Part shown: positions 20,028 to 31,487 of the stretch, piece by piece
Layout of the letters: each line of letters starts with the position of its first letter
Position numbering within the stretch: the first letter of the stretch is position 1
Translations under genes and position numbers: made by a program
NCBI GenBank assembly: GCA_014529385.2
Contig: CM043944.1
Coordinates: 62,956,248-63,020,247, forward strand
Source of the DNA: Adiantum capillus-veneris
Lineage: Eukaryota > Streptophyta > Polypodiopsida > Polypodiales > Pteridaceae
Length of the DNA stretch: 64,000 nucleotides
Reading direction: 5' to 3'
The notes under the pieces: generated by a model
The model's input: only the letters and a program-made list of their open reading frames with translations
Database searches by the model: none
Told to the model about the DNA's origin: nothing

Positions 20028-20107
20028 TTAGCCCTCCCCCTCAATTGAAGAACAATCAAGTACAGAGCTAGAGGCATGAATACCTCTAGCCTTAGGGAGA
20101 GGACTAA
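20028..20107. other. 80-bp palindromic spacer between head-to-head C LTRs
   Basis: Both ends read inwards as TTAG-CCTC-CCCT-like sequence, so each LTR is preceded on its own strand by a purine tract and CTAA. The middle holds a perfect hairpin: GCTAGAGG and CCTCTAGC around an 8-base loop. The purine tracts look like the polypurine tracts that precede 3' LTRs. Confidence 0.65.
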
Positions 20108-20485
20108 TGCGGCAAGCTTTTCCATGCAAAGAAACCCCCCATATATTTTTTGTCCTTTTACCAAAAAATATTTCCTATTATATAAGTTACTTTTAATTTT
20201 TCTTCCTTTTTTCACAAACGTTGAGGCGGTCCAGGGCGGGCAACAAGAAGAGCAACCTCTAGACACCCTTCAAGGCTCCCGTGCTGCTCAATGGGGCTAG
20301 GGCACAACACAACACAACACAAACCAAAACAACAAACCCACAGCCAAATCCCAACTACACAAGGGGCACCACCTAGTTTAAGAGCGAACTAGGACGCAAA
20401 AGAGGAGAATCGTTAGAGCATCCCACAAACAAGCAAGGAATTTACACTAACCCTAACACCAATAGAACACTCTCATACACTAAAA

Positions 20486-20521
<36 letters not shown>

Positions 20522-23500
20522 TGTACAACTTAGCTTCAACTTTATATTTTGCACAAAAAGGAACTTAGAATTTTGCGGAATCAAGTGACAAGATTTGGTT
20601 ATAGCATCACTAGCACATTGTCTTAGGGTTATGGGAGCCCTCTCACCATCCACCCTCTTACAATGGTAGCCAAACAATAGCCAATGAATCACAAGCAACA
20701 AAACAACAACCTTCAATGAAACAAGTCACCTTATGAAGCTGAATGAGTTTGCCAAGCCAAATTGGAGAAGCGTGAGCCTTTGGACATGAATTGCACCCAA
20801 AACTACCAATTCATTGATGTTGGGGAAGATACAACAATGGTAGGAAGAATATCTTCTACTCGTACTCACTCAAACTAGCTCAAGCTTTTCTATGCACCAA
20901 GGTGATGGTGTATAGAAAGCTTACTCTCTCTTTACAACCAAGATAGAACTGGCGTGTGGTACGCTCAATCTAGTGTGCAATGGTATAGTGATGTCTTTTA
21001 CAAGGAGGAATGGGTTCTATTTATAGGTTTTAGAAGCCTTGATTAGAATTAAGCCTAATCAATTTTATTAGGAAAGATCAAGGATTATGAATTTTTATGA
21101 ATTTCAAATGAGAATGGGGTCTCTCTTTTCTCTTGAGTCACATGGATGTGGGCTCAAGTAAGAGAATTATTGATGTGGTGAAAGGAGAGAAACTTCCATG
21201 GGAGTGAGTGAATTTGGTTTACTTGTGCGGTTGCCTACTCCATATGTTGATAGTGTGGGTGCATTTTTACAAGAGAAGTTAGTTGTTAGTGGTAATAATC
21301 ACTAGAATTGTTAGTGATACATTTACAATGGGTAGGATGAGTTGATTTGATGAAGGAAGAGGGGTGAATTAAAAGAGAATCATTGAGATGGTGAAGCTTT
21401 GAAGAAGCTTGAACTCACCCTTGTGTAGATTGTGGAAAAAATGACCGCTGGTCTTCTTCTTCTTCTTCGCTTCTTTACGCCGCCGCCACGGTTGACCACC
21501 ACAATGAAAAGAGGATTTGTTGATGAAAAATCCTCAATTTGCAGAAGTTATCACGGTTAAGATGCTGAATTTTAGATATTTTTAGGAGAGGTAAATGAAA
21601 TTGTAACATAGAAGCAATAGAGAGAGACATGGAGAGGGTGTATGTATGTAGAGGTTCATAAAAGAACTATAGGGATGAGAGAGAAGGGTAATGGTGAAGA
21701 GGGTGGGAGAAGCCATGGAAATTGCAGATTTGAGTGAGGGAAGGAGAGGAAGGGATGTGTAAGAGTGAGTAGGTGTGTGGAAAGGTGAGAGAAGACTAAT
21801 GGCTATTTGCGAGAAAAGTGGGCAGACTTGGGTCCACTCAAAAAATCATAGCTCACCGCTGGTAGCTCCAAAAATCATGAAAAAATTTGAGGTGATTATT
21901 CAAAGCGTGGGCTACATTTTCTCTTTTGACCACCGCTCCAAATTCGGAGTGGAGATAGGTGCCAAAATTCTCACCAAAAAGCCTGTTTTTATGCCTGCAA
22001 AAGTCTTTTAGTGGTCCCCTCCTTTGTTGAATTTATACAATGCATCCAAGAGTGAGCCCCTCCTTTGTCATATTATAATACAAAGCATCCAAGTTGCCCT
22101 TGACCCATGCATGGAGGAGGATTATTGGTGAATAAAGAAATATATACATGGTGGGGCTAGTGTATGGACTATTCATGGACTTTAGCTCAATGAGCACATG
22201 GTGTTAGAATAATGAGTGAAAATAATAATAAAAATATGGAGGAGTTATGGATATGGAAAGATATTGGAATCATATGATATGCTCCCTCCTTGAATTATTT
22301 TGAGTGAAAGAGGAAAAGGTATGCAAGTAAATAATATAATAAACGTAACCAATGAGTAGAAATCAATTTTTTGTTTTCACGAAAGTGAGGGTGAAAATGT
22401 GGGAGTGATTTGTATAAAGGAAAAATATGAGATTAGAGTATGTACATATTGGCAAAAAATATAATTATGGTGTAAGAGGATGAAAGAAAGTGTACATAGG
22501 TTTAATAAAACACACACCTAAGTAGAATATTTAAATAAAATACCAAAATAATTATAAAAAATCCCTATATTTAAACCATATATACAATGAAATATTTACA
22601 CACAAAGAGACCATAATATACTTTTATTTTTTTTATTTTTTTGGCTCAACTAGCCCAGTGACTAGCTAGCTGAGGGTTTTTAAGAAAATATCGGAAAAGC
22701 CCCCTAACTCACACACGCCTATGTACAGTGAAATGGTAGAGATAGCCATAGTGTTTGGGTGAATTTGGTAGGGTGGAGTAACTTACTATGGCAATTATGG
22801 ACAGCCGAAAAACCGCTATCAACGTTTTAACCTTTATTAAATAAATAAGACTTATGCTAATCAATCATGATGTAGCATAAATAAGAAAACTTTCTTTGTT
22901 AATCTCTTTTTTGATCTTAAGCATTAAATATATATATTATAAATTACATTATATATATTTAGTATTTTCTAATATATTTTTCATGTATATATATTATTCC
23001 ACCCTACCAAATATTTTATTCACTAGTTTTTATTTTCAAACCTCAACCCCACTTTCAAATTTCAATAATACCTCCATCTAAATGATTGCCCATCTTTTCA
23101 ACACTCTAGGTCATGTTTTCATATACATGAAGAAGTTTACACTTGAAGGCAAAAGAGAAGTCCACTCAAAGGGGACCACCAAAAGACCTTTGCAGCCACA
23201 AATAATACATTATTTGGCTGAATTTTTTGCATAGAGAAGAATCCCGAATCTGAAGAAGTGTTCAACATGAAAGTTGTAGCTTGTGAGCTCAACTTTTTGC
23301 TCAAATTTTTTTAGAATTTTTAGAGTTATGAACGCGGAGCTATGATTTTTGTGGTGGATCCCAGTTTTCTCATGTAATGGTGACACGGGCCATCCCCAGT
23401 TTTCTTCCTTCTAGAATGGCTATCGTTCTACAAGTCTTCAAGCATGATTACAAAAGACAAAGCTCTTTTAATGAAGTCTTTGGCAAGTTTAGAGTGATTC

Positions 23501-24486
23501 TATCACCATTTTTGGAGAATCCATCCTTATCAACAACTATCCACCTTCGACAACCTCTCTTGTAAATTTGTTACCTCTCTCTTCTTCCTAATAAGCTTAT
23601 GTCTAGCCAAAGCTACACTATTGTAAATATCTCCTATCCTCTACATCCTACCCACATTCTCTCTTCTTCTCTCTATTGACTCTGGTATTTTAAATAATGA
23701 GGAGACAAGATGGGAGCCACAGTCAGATGCATCCCATTTTACTAGTCACCAGAGTGGGACACTCACTTCAATTAGAAATATTGCTAAATCCTCCCCTCCT
23801 ACCCTATATAAGAAGGCCATGAGAGCTCACTATGGGGGGAGATACAAAGACGCACACACACACCTATCGATACACACCCTTGTGCTACATCCTTGTAGCA
23901 TGACCCTAATCACATAATCACAACGCCATCACCATCACCATGCACAAAAAATGAGCACCATACCTCCATACCACTTGTAATTAAGGATTGAAGACACAAT
24001 TTGTAGAAGAAGAAGGATGGACACACTCATGATATTCCTCGCAATCAACTCCCATCTCTTCATTATGCCTCCTACGATCTTGTTCCCTTCTCATCTTCTT
24101 GCCATACGCTACCTATTGTATTCATGTTTTGCAAGCAATCAACACACTCCATCTTGGTGTCATACCTTGTGTCGCTTTGGATACATTTCATTGTGAGTAT
24201 GGTATATGCTTGTTCCTTGCCAATTTTTTATTTTTATTTTTTTGCTTATGTTAAGGTGTGCGGATTCGCCACCATACACACACACACACTCTCCCTCTCA
24301 TATTTCTATCATCTTGCTACTTGCATCTTCAGGTGTGCGGATTCGCCACCTCTTGTATGAGAAGTGAACATACTTGCATGTTTCCCTGACCTCATTATTT
24401 TCCTTACTACATGCACGAGTAGCAAGCCCATTCTCACTCACTTACCACTCTTCTCACCTTATTCTCCGACCATCCCATTCCACATT
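20108..24486 (+). repeat. LTR of family C, copy III, split by solo LTR D; 3' end missing
   Basis: Starts TGCGGCAAGC. 20108-20221 matches the first ~110 bp of C-I, and 22822-24486 continues it (TATA box 23805-23812, paired motif 24255-24350). It breaks off at CCCATTCCACATTT, about 180 bp short of the LTR end, where the minus-strand ORF at 24487-26618 begins. Confidence 0.85.
20222..22821 (-). repeat. Solo LTR of family D, copy a (2.6 kb)
   Basis: On the minus strand it starts TGATAGCGGTTTTTCGG and ends GGACCGCCTCA, matching D-b (41494-44130). It is flanked by ACGT on both sides (20218-20221 and 22822-22825), and the empty site (CAAACGTTTTAG) is visible in C-I near 5222. No internal region is attached. 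A 30-bp GA run lies at 20489-20518. Confidence 0.85.
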
Positions 24487-26618
24487 TGTAACAAATCTCC
24501 ATTATGCGCAAAATCTTCACGACGTAGAGACATAAGTTCCTCATCCTCCTCTTTAAAAAACACTTCTAAGCTTCCTGTAATATACTTGAAAGATTTTTTA
24601 AAATGCACTTCAACCTTCTGACCAATCTGTAAATCCATATGTACCTCTTTCGCATAGAAGTCTGAATCTGCATCTTCATTCTCAAAAGAATCCTCTAGAT
24701 AGCCTTTCTCAACATCGAGAGAAACCTCAGAAATGTGCATGGTAAACCTCTCATTAATTCTCTCACCTTTTACCAAATACCTCTCCAGCTTTATAGCATA
24801 AAACTTTGCATACCTCTCAAATATGGTGTCTAATTCCTTTTCCAAATCATCATAGTAGGTATGCTCCCGGTCACTTGTAACCGACTGCTCAAAAACCTCC
24901 TTGGAGTTAGTCTCTGACACAATATCTTCACCCCTTCTTCCTTTTTGACTCATCGCTAAATTATCTTCAACTGAATCATGTCTCCACTCATCTAGGGAGA
25001 ACCCTTCTTCATTACATGACTCTGGTGTCAGCATAGAGCTAGCATCCTCTTCTTGCTTCAAGGAATCACCATGTATACCCTTCCTATCCATAGCAGATAG
25101 ATGCTCACAAACCTGCTTGCAACTTATACCCTGTGACACAAGACCTAAATCCCTTTTATGCCTCAGATATTGTTTGCATACCTGTAGGCAACCGAATTTC
25201 TTAGAACCCTGTATAGTAGGCACTTTATGGCAAGCATCTTTATTTGCATCTTCACACAAATAAGAAATATCACCCCAATCACAGACCATATCCGAAGAGG
25301 TTTCTTGCTCTTCTACTCTATCCTCTAATGTCACTTCAACCTGTATAGCATAACCAAACACTTTTCTATCTTTGATTTGTGAATCTTGAAGATTCATAGC
25401 TTCATCTGCAGAACCCCAATCCTCATGCAGAGAATCTGCATCTGTCATTCCTTCCTCTACCATGGAATTGTGAAAGCTTGCTGCATCTAGCTCTAAATAA
25501 GGCACAATTTCATGAGTCATCTGCATCACATCTGCTACTCCATATATACAAGACATACATATTACTCTATCAATGCACTTCTCTTCTTCCACCTCGTCTA
25601 ACTGAGGTACTTCACAATCCACAATGCTACTAGCAGAGCTATACTCACAAAGGAAGAGATTTTTAGTCACCCCCTCTAAATTAGCACTTTTGCAGCTAGG
25701 CATATCCATTTGGGTAGTACCACATGCATCAAACTCGCATAGGAAAGCATTGATAATGGCTTCTTCATCCTGGTATATGTCTTCAGTATAGGCATCCGGC
25801 TCTTCTAAACTTGGTAAAAGTTCCTGGATCAACTCAAAAGTAGATTGTAGCACATCACTAATATAGCCGTCTTCCACCTGTTTTCCCTTCACATCCTCTG
25901 TCAAAACCATAGCATCCTCATCCTTGTATATACACTCATGTGCATCTTCAAACGAATCAAAAGGAGCGTCCAAATCATCTATCATAGCCGACGAGTTTGC
26001 ATCATCCTCTAAGTCGCTTTGAGCCGTTTCAGGTGCTTGGATAGCATCATGAAAGTCATTATCTTGAGATAAAAAGGTTACAAGACCCAAATGTGCATAA
26101 ATAGCTTGCACTATGTCTGCTTCATCTGCATACAATAAATTTGCATCTTGCAAAAGATATGCATCTATTACTGCTTCTAAATTGGCCTGTATGGATGTGT
26201 TGACACTTGCGTGGCTTACAGGAGACACCAACTCTAGCTGGTCACATCCACTTCCACTCTGCTCCATCTCTTGGTCTTGATGTTCCAAGCATACCTGTGT
26301 TATAGCTATAGAAAACTCACCCCAGTTGCTTGCATATACACTTGCATAGTCTTGAACTTGGTGCTTGAAATCATCACTCACAAGTTCAACAAATGCTGAA
26401 ATCATCCGAGCTTCTGGAATTGCTTGAAGCCTCATCTCTGTCACATAGCACTCAAGATATCCTTCTGGATCATAGCCTTCGAATATATTAAGCTCATTGT
26501 ATACAGATTGCATAGCGCTTTCAATCGCTTTTTGAATCCGGTCTTCTTCTTCAAGCCATTTGCATCTGTCTTCAAGCTCTTTCATTTCAGCATATAGCTG
26601 CTCCACTTTGCTAACCAT
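24487..26618 (-). CDS. Long gag-like ORF without pol (about 710 residues)
   Basis: Starts MVSKVEQLYAEMKELEDRC, a predicted coiled coil (residues 1-35). Residues ~45-115 (FEGYDPEGYLECYVTEM, then NWGEFSIAI) resemble the capsid part of retrotransposon Gag. The remaining ~600 residues are strongly acidic with scattered Cys and no zinc knuckle, protease or RT. The last eight codons (24459-24486) come from antisense LTR C-III, so the natural end is lost. The start lies ~20 bp after a primer-binding-like site. No stop in over 700 codons is striking among so many decayed neighbours. It may be the only protein of a non-autonomous element. A host gene is less likely given the LTR context. Confidence 0.65.
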
Positions 26619-26639
26619 CTATATGTACTCTCACCCCGG

Positions 26640-26668
26640 CTTGTTCACGTCGGGTTCACCAAAAATAT
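26640..26668 (-). promoter_or_regulatory. Primer-binding-like site and LTR end of the gag-like element (family E)
   Basis: On the minus strand the sequence CTCGACA (LTR-like end) is followed by TATTTTTGGTGAACCCGACG and then, ~20 bp on, the ATG of the long ORF. The layout of LTR end, tRNA-complementary stretch and first ORF is typical. Upstream only ~100-200 bp could be LTR before family F leader sequence begins. The tRNA is not assigned. Confidence 0.4.
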
Positions 26669-26868
26669 GTCGAGAAATTTGCGGTCTTGCCAGGAAAGCA
26701 CCGGGCTTATGGCTGTGAGAGTTTGTGAGAGAACTCAACAAAAACTATATGAAGGAGTTAAACCATAGATGCCATGAAGACTAGGGTTTGGAAAGAAGTG
26801 CAATCAAAGAAGACTCACTCTTTCTCTCTTGCACTCACACACACAAAGAAACAACGCAAAAGAGAATG

Positions 26869-27081
26869 TCAAAACAATACGAATATGAAAACATCAAGGC
26901 TATGGTCATATCGTATCATGGGTAATATGAAAGGATTAATGGATGAGCTAATGGCATTCAATCTTGGCTGACCAAATAGGCTACGAATTGTTCTTTGGAA
27001 TTGTAGTTTTGTGCTTACCATAATATATATATTTTGTCTAGTGATTGGGATTAATTGTGTGTACAAATCCTCTTGGTTCAT
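26869..27081 (-). CDS. Leader mini-protein, type b (70 residues), element F
   Basis: Starts MNQEDLYTQLIPITRQ; then KLQFQRTIRSLFGQPRL, NPFILPMIRYD and a hydrophobic end FIFVLF. About 60% identical to 44207-44419. Its ATG overlaps the TGA of the preceding ORF (ATGA), which suggests coupled translation. Paralogous to its neighbour (type a). Unknown function. Confidence 0.6.
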   Translation of the reverse strand: MNQEDLYTQLIPITRQNIYIMVSTKLQFQRTIRSLFGQPRLNAISSSINPFILPMIRYDHSLDVFIFVLF

Positions 27082-27296
27082 AGCAAGATAACTACGCTTA
27101 CATCAAAAGAAAAATTATAGTCTATGAGAGGTAGTATGATGGGATCCGGTGATAGAAGTATTTCATTGAGCCTTTCTGGGCCAAAGAGAAACACTATACG
27201 TTGTTGAAAGTGTATTTTACGGCTAATCCATACGTTAATTTTAATAGATCGTACAGAGTGAAAGCAATAGAAATTATCATCATGTGGATTATTCAT
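27078..27296 (-). CDS. Leader mini-protein, type a (72 residues), element F
   Basis: Starts MNNPHDDNFYCFHSVRSIK; then ISRKIHFQQRIVFLFG, SPDPIILPLIDY and SFDVSVVILL. The core ISRKIHFQQR is identical to the type a protein of element D (44441-44659). In this element type a comes before type b; in D the order is reversed. Confidence 0.6.
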   Translation of the reverse strand: MNNPHDDNFYCFHSVRSIKINVWISRKIHFQQRIVFLFGPERLNEILLSPDPIILPLIDYNFSFDVSVVILL

Positions 27297-27299
27297 CTA

Positions 27300-28692
27300 G
27301 GATAGTATGTGAGAAATGTAGATATGAGAGAAGAGAAGAGAAGAGATGAGAAGTTTCCCTCCGAAGCCCTATTCTTGCCCGTAAGCAATAAGGATACTGC
27401 GGGGAGAGATGTACCTGTAGCAAGGAGAACCTAAAATTTGTAAAGAGGATGAATTACTAAGAGTGAAAGAGATAGATTTGGTTAAAGAGATGAGATTAGA
27501 TATATATATATATATATGTTGGATTAGAGATGGAAAAGAAAACAACAAGAAATCAAGAAAACATCAATGTAGAACACATCTTACTTGACAAACCCTTCGA
27601 CACCATTATTGATGGAGAGAGAAGAAGAGTGGAGAATTCCACTTTGATTGATACACCAAGTGTAAGACCTTCTTTGATTAGAGTTGATCTTCCAAGGGTA
27701 GCTTGTTGCAAGAATGGCTAGTCTTCTCCTAGGAAAAAGTGTAGGCTTGGGCTTATGTTAATGGCTAAGTACAATTAGGCGTTACTACTCACTCCCTCAA
27801 GAATTCCTCTCATCAATGGCTTGAATGCTTGAGTTCCTTCCAAGGAAGAAGAGGTCCCCTTTTATAGGTGAAGGGAACCCCCAAGGGTTTACATAAGAAG
27901 AGAGGAGCCAGTGTGAACATGAATTGGAAAAGTTGGAAATGAGCTGTCCTTGCATGATGTGGGCAGACTGGGGTCCAGTATTTTGATCATATCTCCTCAA
28001 CCGTGGCTCCAAATAAAAAAGTAAAAATATGGGCAAAAACTTCAGCTCATTAGCTACGATTTTCATATTAAAATCGTTTTCCAATTCGGATTGGAACCTT
28101 GTGTAAAAAATTCATCAAAATAGGGTCCATTTATGGCAGCAAAAGTCTTCATGTGGTCTCCTTAGCTTAGACTTTCATTTAATTCACAAGGACGCCTCAT
28201 GCCATATGAAAGCATGACATTGCTCCTTGACAAAGTTTTGTAATCATGCTTGCAATAATGCATTAAAATAAGTGTATCTTTGAAATCATGCCACCTAGTG
28301 TCCCACTAGGATTTGATTCTCTCCTAGTAGCTATTTAAAAAGAAATATAAGAAAAGTATAAAAAATACGTAGAATATATATATATTGGAGTTTACCCTAG
28401 ATATAGGATCTAGCTAGGGTGTGAGATGATAATGAAATAGTAGAAATAAAGAATCAATGCTTTTTGCCCCAAGTTAAAGAGACGGAGCTATTGAGCTTTT
28501 TCCATAGTATTTTCTGATGGTAAAGTAAGGATAGGTTACCCTTGAGAAAAATAATAGGATGAGATAGAAGGCTTATTATTATACTTAAATATGCATATGT
28601 ACATTATAGGAAAGATAATTATGTATCTAAAAAGTTACAAGATAACTCTTGTAGGATGCGTTCCCACTATGTACGTGTTACAACACGACAGC
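27300..28692 (-). repeat. LTR-like/leader region of element F
   Basis: Lies upstream of the two mini-ORFs on the minus strand. At 27960-28165 it carries the same module as LTRs C and D: GGGGTCCA, a 'GGCTCCAAAT' block, 'AGCTCATTAGCTACG', 'GCAAAAGTCTT' and 'GTGGTC'. No clear primer-binding site or LTR ends could be fixed, so the borders are approximate. It abuts B-element sequence at about 28693. Confidence 0.45.
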
Positions 28693-28847
28693 GTGTCGAT
28701 TCCTAATCTTGTTTTTGAAGCGTGACAAGAAACCCAAAAAAGAAGGGCTTGTCCAACCTCCCCTTGTGTCTCTTTTCACTCATTGAGAGCGGACCGTCCA
28801 CTTAGCGGCCTGCCAATCGACGTGAGCTGGGAAGAAGCAACGTTGGT

Positions 28848-30306
28848 GTGAGTGCAAGGCCGCCAAGGGGTGCGCCCGCGGAAAGGAGTAGAACTCGGGT
28901 GAAGAGAAGATCCTTCTCAAACACGGTTTGCAAGCGAAAGAAAACCTCAAGAACTCAAGACCCTCAAGACCTCAAGACTCCCAAGAATCCAAGAACCCAA
29001 GACCCAAGACCCACAAGAACCCAAGTTCCTCGTGAACTTAAGAACCCAAAACCACAAGAACCCACGACTTCAGAATGGTCATCACTCGAAGCGGAATGGA
29101 TACTTCGCTTGGAGGTTATGAGCATGAGAGAGGCGAAGAAGAATTTTCTCCACCAAGAGGTTTTTCAATGATAATGATGAGCATGATGATTTGAATGCCA
29201 ATGATTTACATGATGATTTGGATAACAATGACGAGTATGATGATTTGCATGATCAAGATGTGATTTCTCACAAGCATGATGATTTGCATGATCAAGATGT
29301 GATTTCTCACAAGCATGATAATTTGCATGAAGATGATGTGATTGTTCACAAGGATGATGTGTTAGTTAATACTTTCTCTAGTGAAGCTAACCTCATTGTA
29401 TATTCGATCAATCACGAAGGATCGATCTTGGCTCTCGAGCCTAGGTCCAAAGAACCCCCTCAAGAAAAAGCGATCTTGGCTCTCGAGCCTAGGTCCAAAG
29501 AACCCCTTCAGAAAGAACCGATCTTGGCTCTCGAGCCTAGGTCTCAAGAACCCTCACGAGAAGTATTATGTGTTCGCATGATTAGTACGCACGCAATGTT
29601 CGAGTGTTTCATTCGTGATCGTTTCCTGTATTTTAGTCAGCGTCTTTATGTGATCCCTTTTCCTAGGCATGACATATTGTACGTTGAGCACGTTTCACTC
29701 ATGAATGAGCACGAATGTATGCGGATTGTTAATGAAAAGCAGAAAAGTATGCATTCAAGGAAGTTACATTTCATGTCTCTTCCTTGGCATGACACATTTG
29801 TAGATGGACCACATGAAAGTATGAGCACCAAGCATGGGCATTTCCGTTGTGAATTGCCAAAGTTGATTGCTCTAGATCATAAGAGAAAGATTCGATCTCA
29901 TTGTTTGCGTGTGTGTGGTGAACGGTTTGGAACTCAGTCTCTTTGTTCATCTACATTGCATGCACAGTCTTTTAGGAAGACAAGATTTTTTCCACTCACT
30001 TTACATAGATTAGGTCTGTTCATGGTTTTGTGTTGGAAGTGGTTTTAGGAATTTTCAGTCGTGGAGATTCTTGAAGAAGAAAGAAGCATGACTCTAGACG
30101 AAGTTGAAGCATCGAAGGAGCCACAGAAGACTTTGTGTCACTTTTGGCGCGGCCCAAAGAAGCAAGCGTTGCAGACCTTTATGAAGTTTAAGTACCGCAC
30201 AACCCACACATCAGAGTGGGCAGGCGAAGAGTCCCTTTCAGGATTCCGGATGCTATTAGCGATCTCCCTCGACGCCATTCAGTTCGGTATCAATACCTCA
30301 CTTTGA
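28848..30306 (+). pseudogene. Repeat-bearing ORF of the non-autonomous B element
   Basis: 28848-29171 gives a basic N-terminal stretch (MSARPPRGAPAERSRTRVKR) with repeated RTQDP/PRTQ-like words. 29191-30048 and 30061-30306 are one frame broken by a TAG at 30046-30048. It holds a 13-residue word (DDLHDQDVISHKH) in two perfect and two partial copies and a ~19-residue unit (ILALEPRSKEP...) three times, then a Cys/His-containing region. It ends about 10 bp before the LTR. I recognise no enzyme domain. The repeats suggest a structural or linker role. Confidence 0.45.
29242..29565 (+). repeat. Two tandem repeat sets within the B-element ORF
   Basis: A 39-bp unit (GATTTGCATGATCAAGATGT...) is repeated in about 29242-29330. 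A unit of roughly 57-60 bp (ATCTTGGCTCTCGAGCCTAG...) is repeated three times in 29424-29565. Both keep the reading frame. Confidence 0.75.
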
Positions 30307-30317
30307 AAAGGAGGGGA
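30305..30317 (+). promoter_or_regulatory. Polypurine tract of the B element
   Basis: GAAAAGGAGGGGA lies directly before the LTR start TGTCACGTGACA, the classical place and composition for plus-strand priming. Confidence 0.8.
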
Positions 30318-31487
30318 TGTCACGTGACACATCCAACCCTATGTGTCCGTCGACAAGCTACAGCATGATCTGGCACTTTTGTGAGTCTACTCGTAGACCG
30401 TGCATGCCCAGTCACTTACTGTAGATGCATATCCTCTGGTTGCACACAGCATGATCATAAGCATTCCCATCAAAATCCATCAAAATCCTTCAGGGGAATT
30501 TTCCAATGCATTTAGCCTATTTTACCTATTTTTGACATTTTTCACTTATTATTTTTAAGTGACTTTTATTGCAAAGTAGCTGGGAAAATTGAGTAAGTTT
30601 GTATATAAGCAAACCTAGACTAGCACTATTTGGCAGAAGAAGCAACAGGAGCCAAGCTCAGCAGGCAACTTCTCAAGCAAGACCTTGGCAGTTCTCCCCT
30701 CCAAGCAAGACTCGGCCCTAGCGTTTTTCCTCATCGCCAGCCCCTTTTTCCCTTGGCGTTTTTCATCAGACACAAGACCGCATTGGCCCCTTGCCCTAGC
30801 GTTTTGTGTCAGCAAACCATCGCCAGCAGAAGCTTCAGCAACCCTAGCGTTTTTTCCCAGCACCTAGCGTTTTGCTACAGTGGTGTTTTGACAGATTTCA
30901 GCAATGCAGCGTTTTCAGCAATGATGCACCTGCATATTCAGCCCTAAGGAGTAGCAGATTCAGCCCGGAAAGACCATCAATTTCAGCCCTTAAGAACCTC
31001 AGTTTTCAGCCCTAAAACCTACAAATTTTCAGCGACAAGATCATCAGAAAGCAGACCCAAAACCAACGTTTTTGGATTGTAGCAGATTTCAGCCCATAGC
31101 GTTTTTAGACAGCAAATAAAAGATTGCAGATTTCAGCCCTTAGGTCGGTGTCGCCATCCCCGTCGTCATCGTCGACATAGCCTAGACTTGCATCAGTCAC
31201 ATGCATCGTCATTGTACCAGTTTGTACAATCAATAGTAGACCACTCTCGCCGACGAGAGTGGGGCCTTCGGAGAAGGGTTTTACGTCTCTGGTGTCGTAT
31301 TCTCTTCTCTATCTCTCAGTCTCATACACTTGCACGCACACTGTCCATTCACTTTGTTTGTGTCCATTGCACTCTCTCACTAAAGGAACGGAAGGCTCTC
31401 CCTTCCATAAGTAAAAGGAACCCTTGAGCACAGTTCGGAGCACTCATCTTGAGCAAAGTTCAAACATTCATTCCGCTGCACCTTACA
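30318..31487 (+). repeat. 3' LTR of family B, copy c
   Basis: 1170 bp from TGTCACGTGACA to CACCTTACA. Nearly identical to the LTR at 1015-2116. Contains the TATA box, GCGTTTT cluster, stem-loop and the GAGCAAAG tail. The bases after it (AGTGGTACAGTG) resemble a decayed TGGTATCAGAGC primer site, so it might also have served as a 5' LTR. Confidence 0.85.

Larger units (their letters stand above)
28693..31487 (+). mobile_element. Non-autonomous B element, 5' truncated, with 3' LTR
   Basis: 28695-29165 matches the start of the B internal region at 36130-36530 (GTCGATTCCTAATC to the CCACCAAGAGG block). It then jumps to a different ORF-bearing segment that runs to a polypurine tract and an intact LTR (30318-31487). 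The 5' LTR and primer site are missing. No protease, RT or integrase is present between gag start and LTR, so it is a deletion derivative or a distinct non-autonomous form. Confidence 0.75.

Noticed and set aside
21775-22011. Small plus-strand protein gene (also its counterpart at 42277-42591, minus)
   Set aside because: The similarity between the two is explained by the conserved LTR module read in the same relative orientation; the frame is not kept in LTR C.
24459-24486. Last codons of the long gag-like ORF
   Set aside because: They are antisense LTR C-III sequence, so the real C-terminus is lost at the junction.
29242-29565. CRISPR-like regular repeats
   Set aside because: Units are adjacent, without unique spacers, in frame with an ORF, and the window is plant nuclear DNA.
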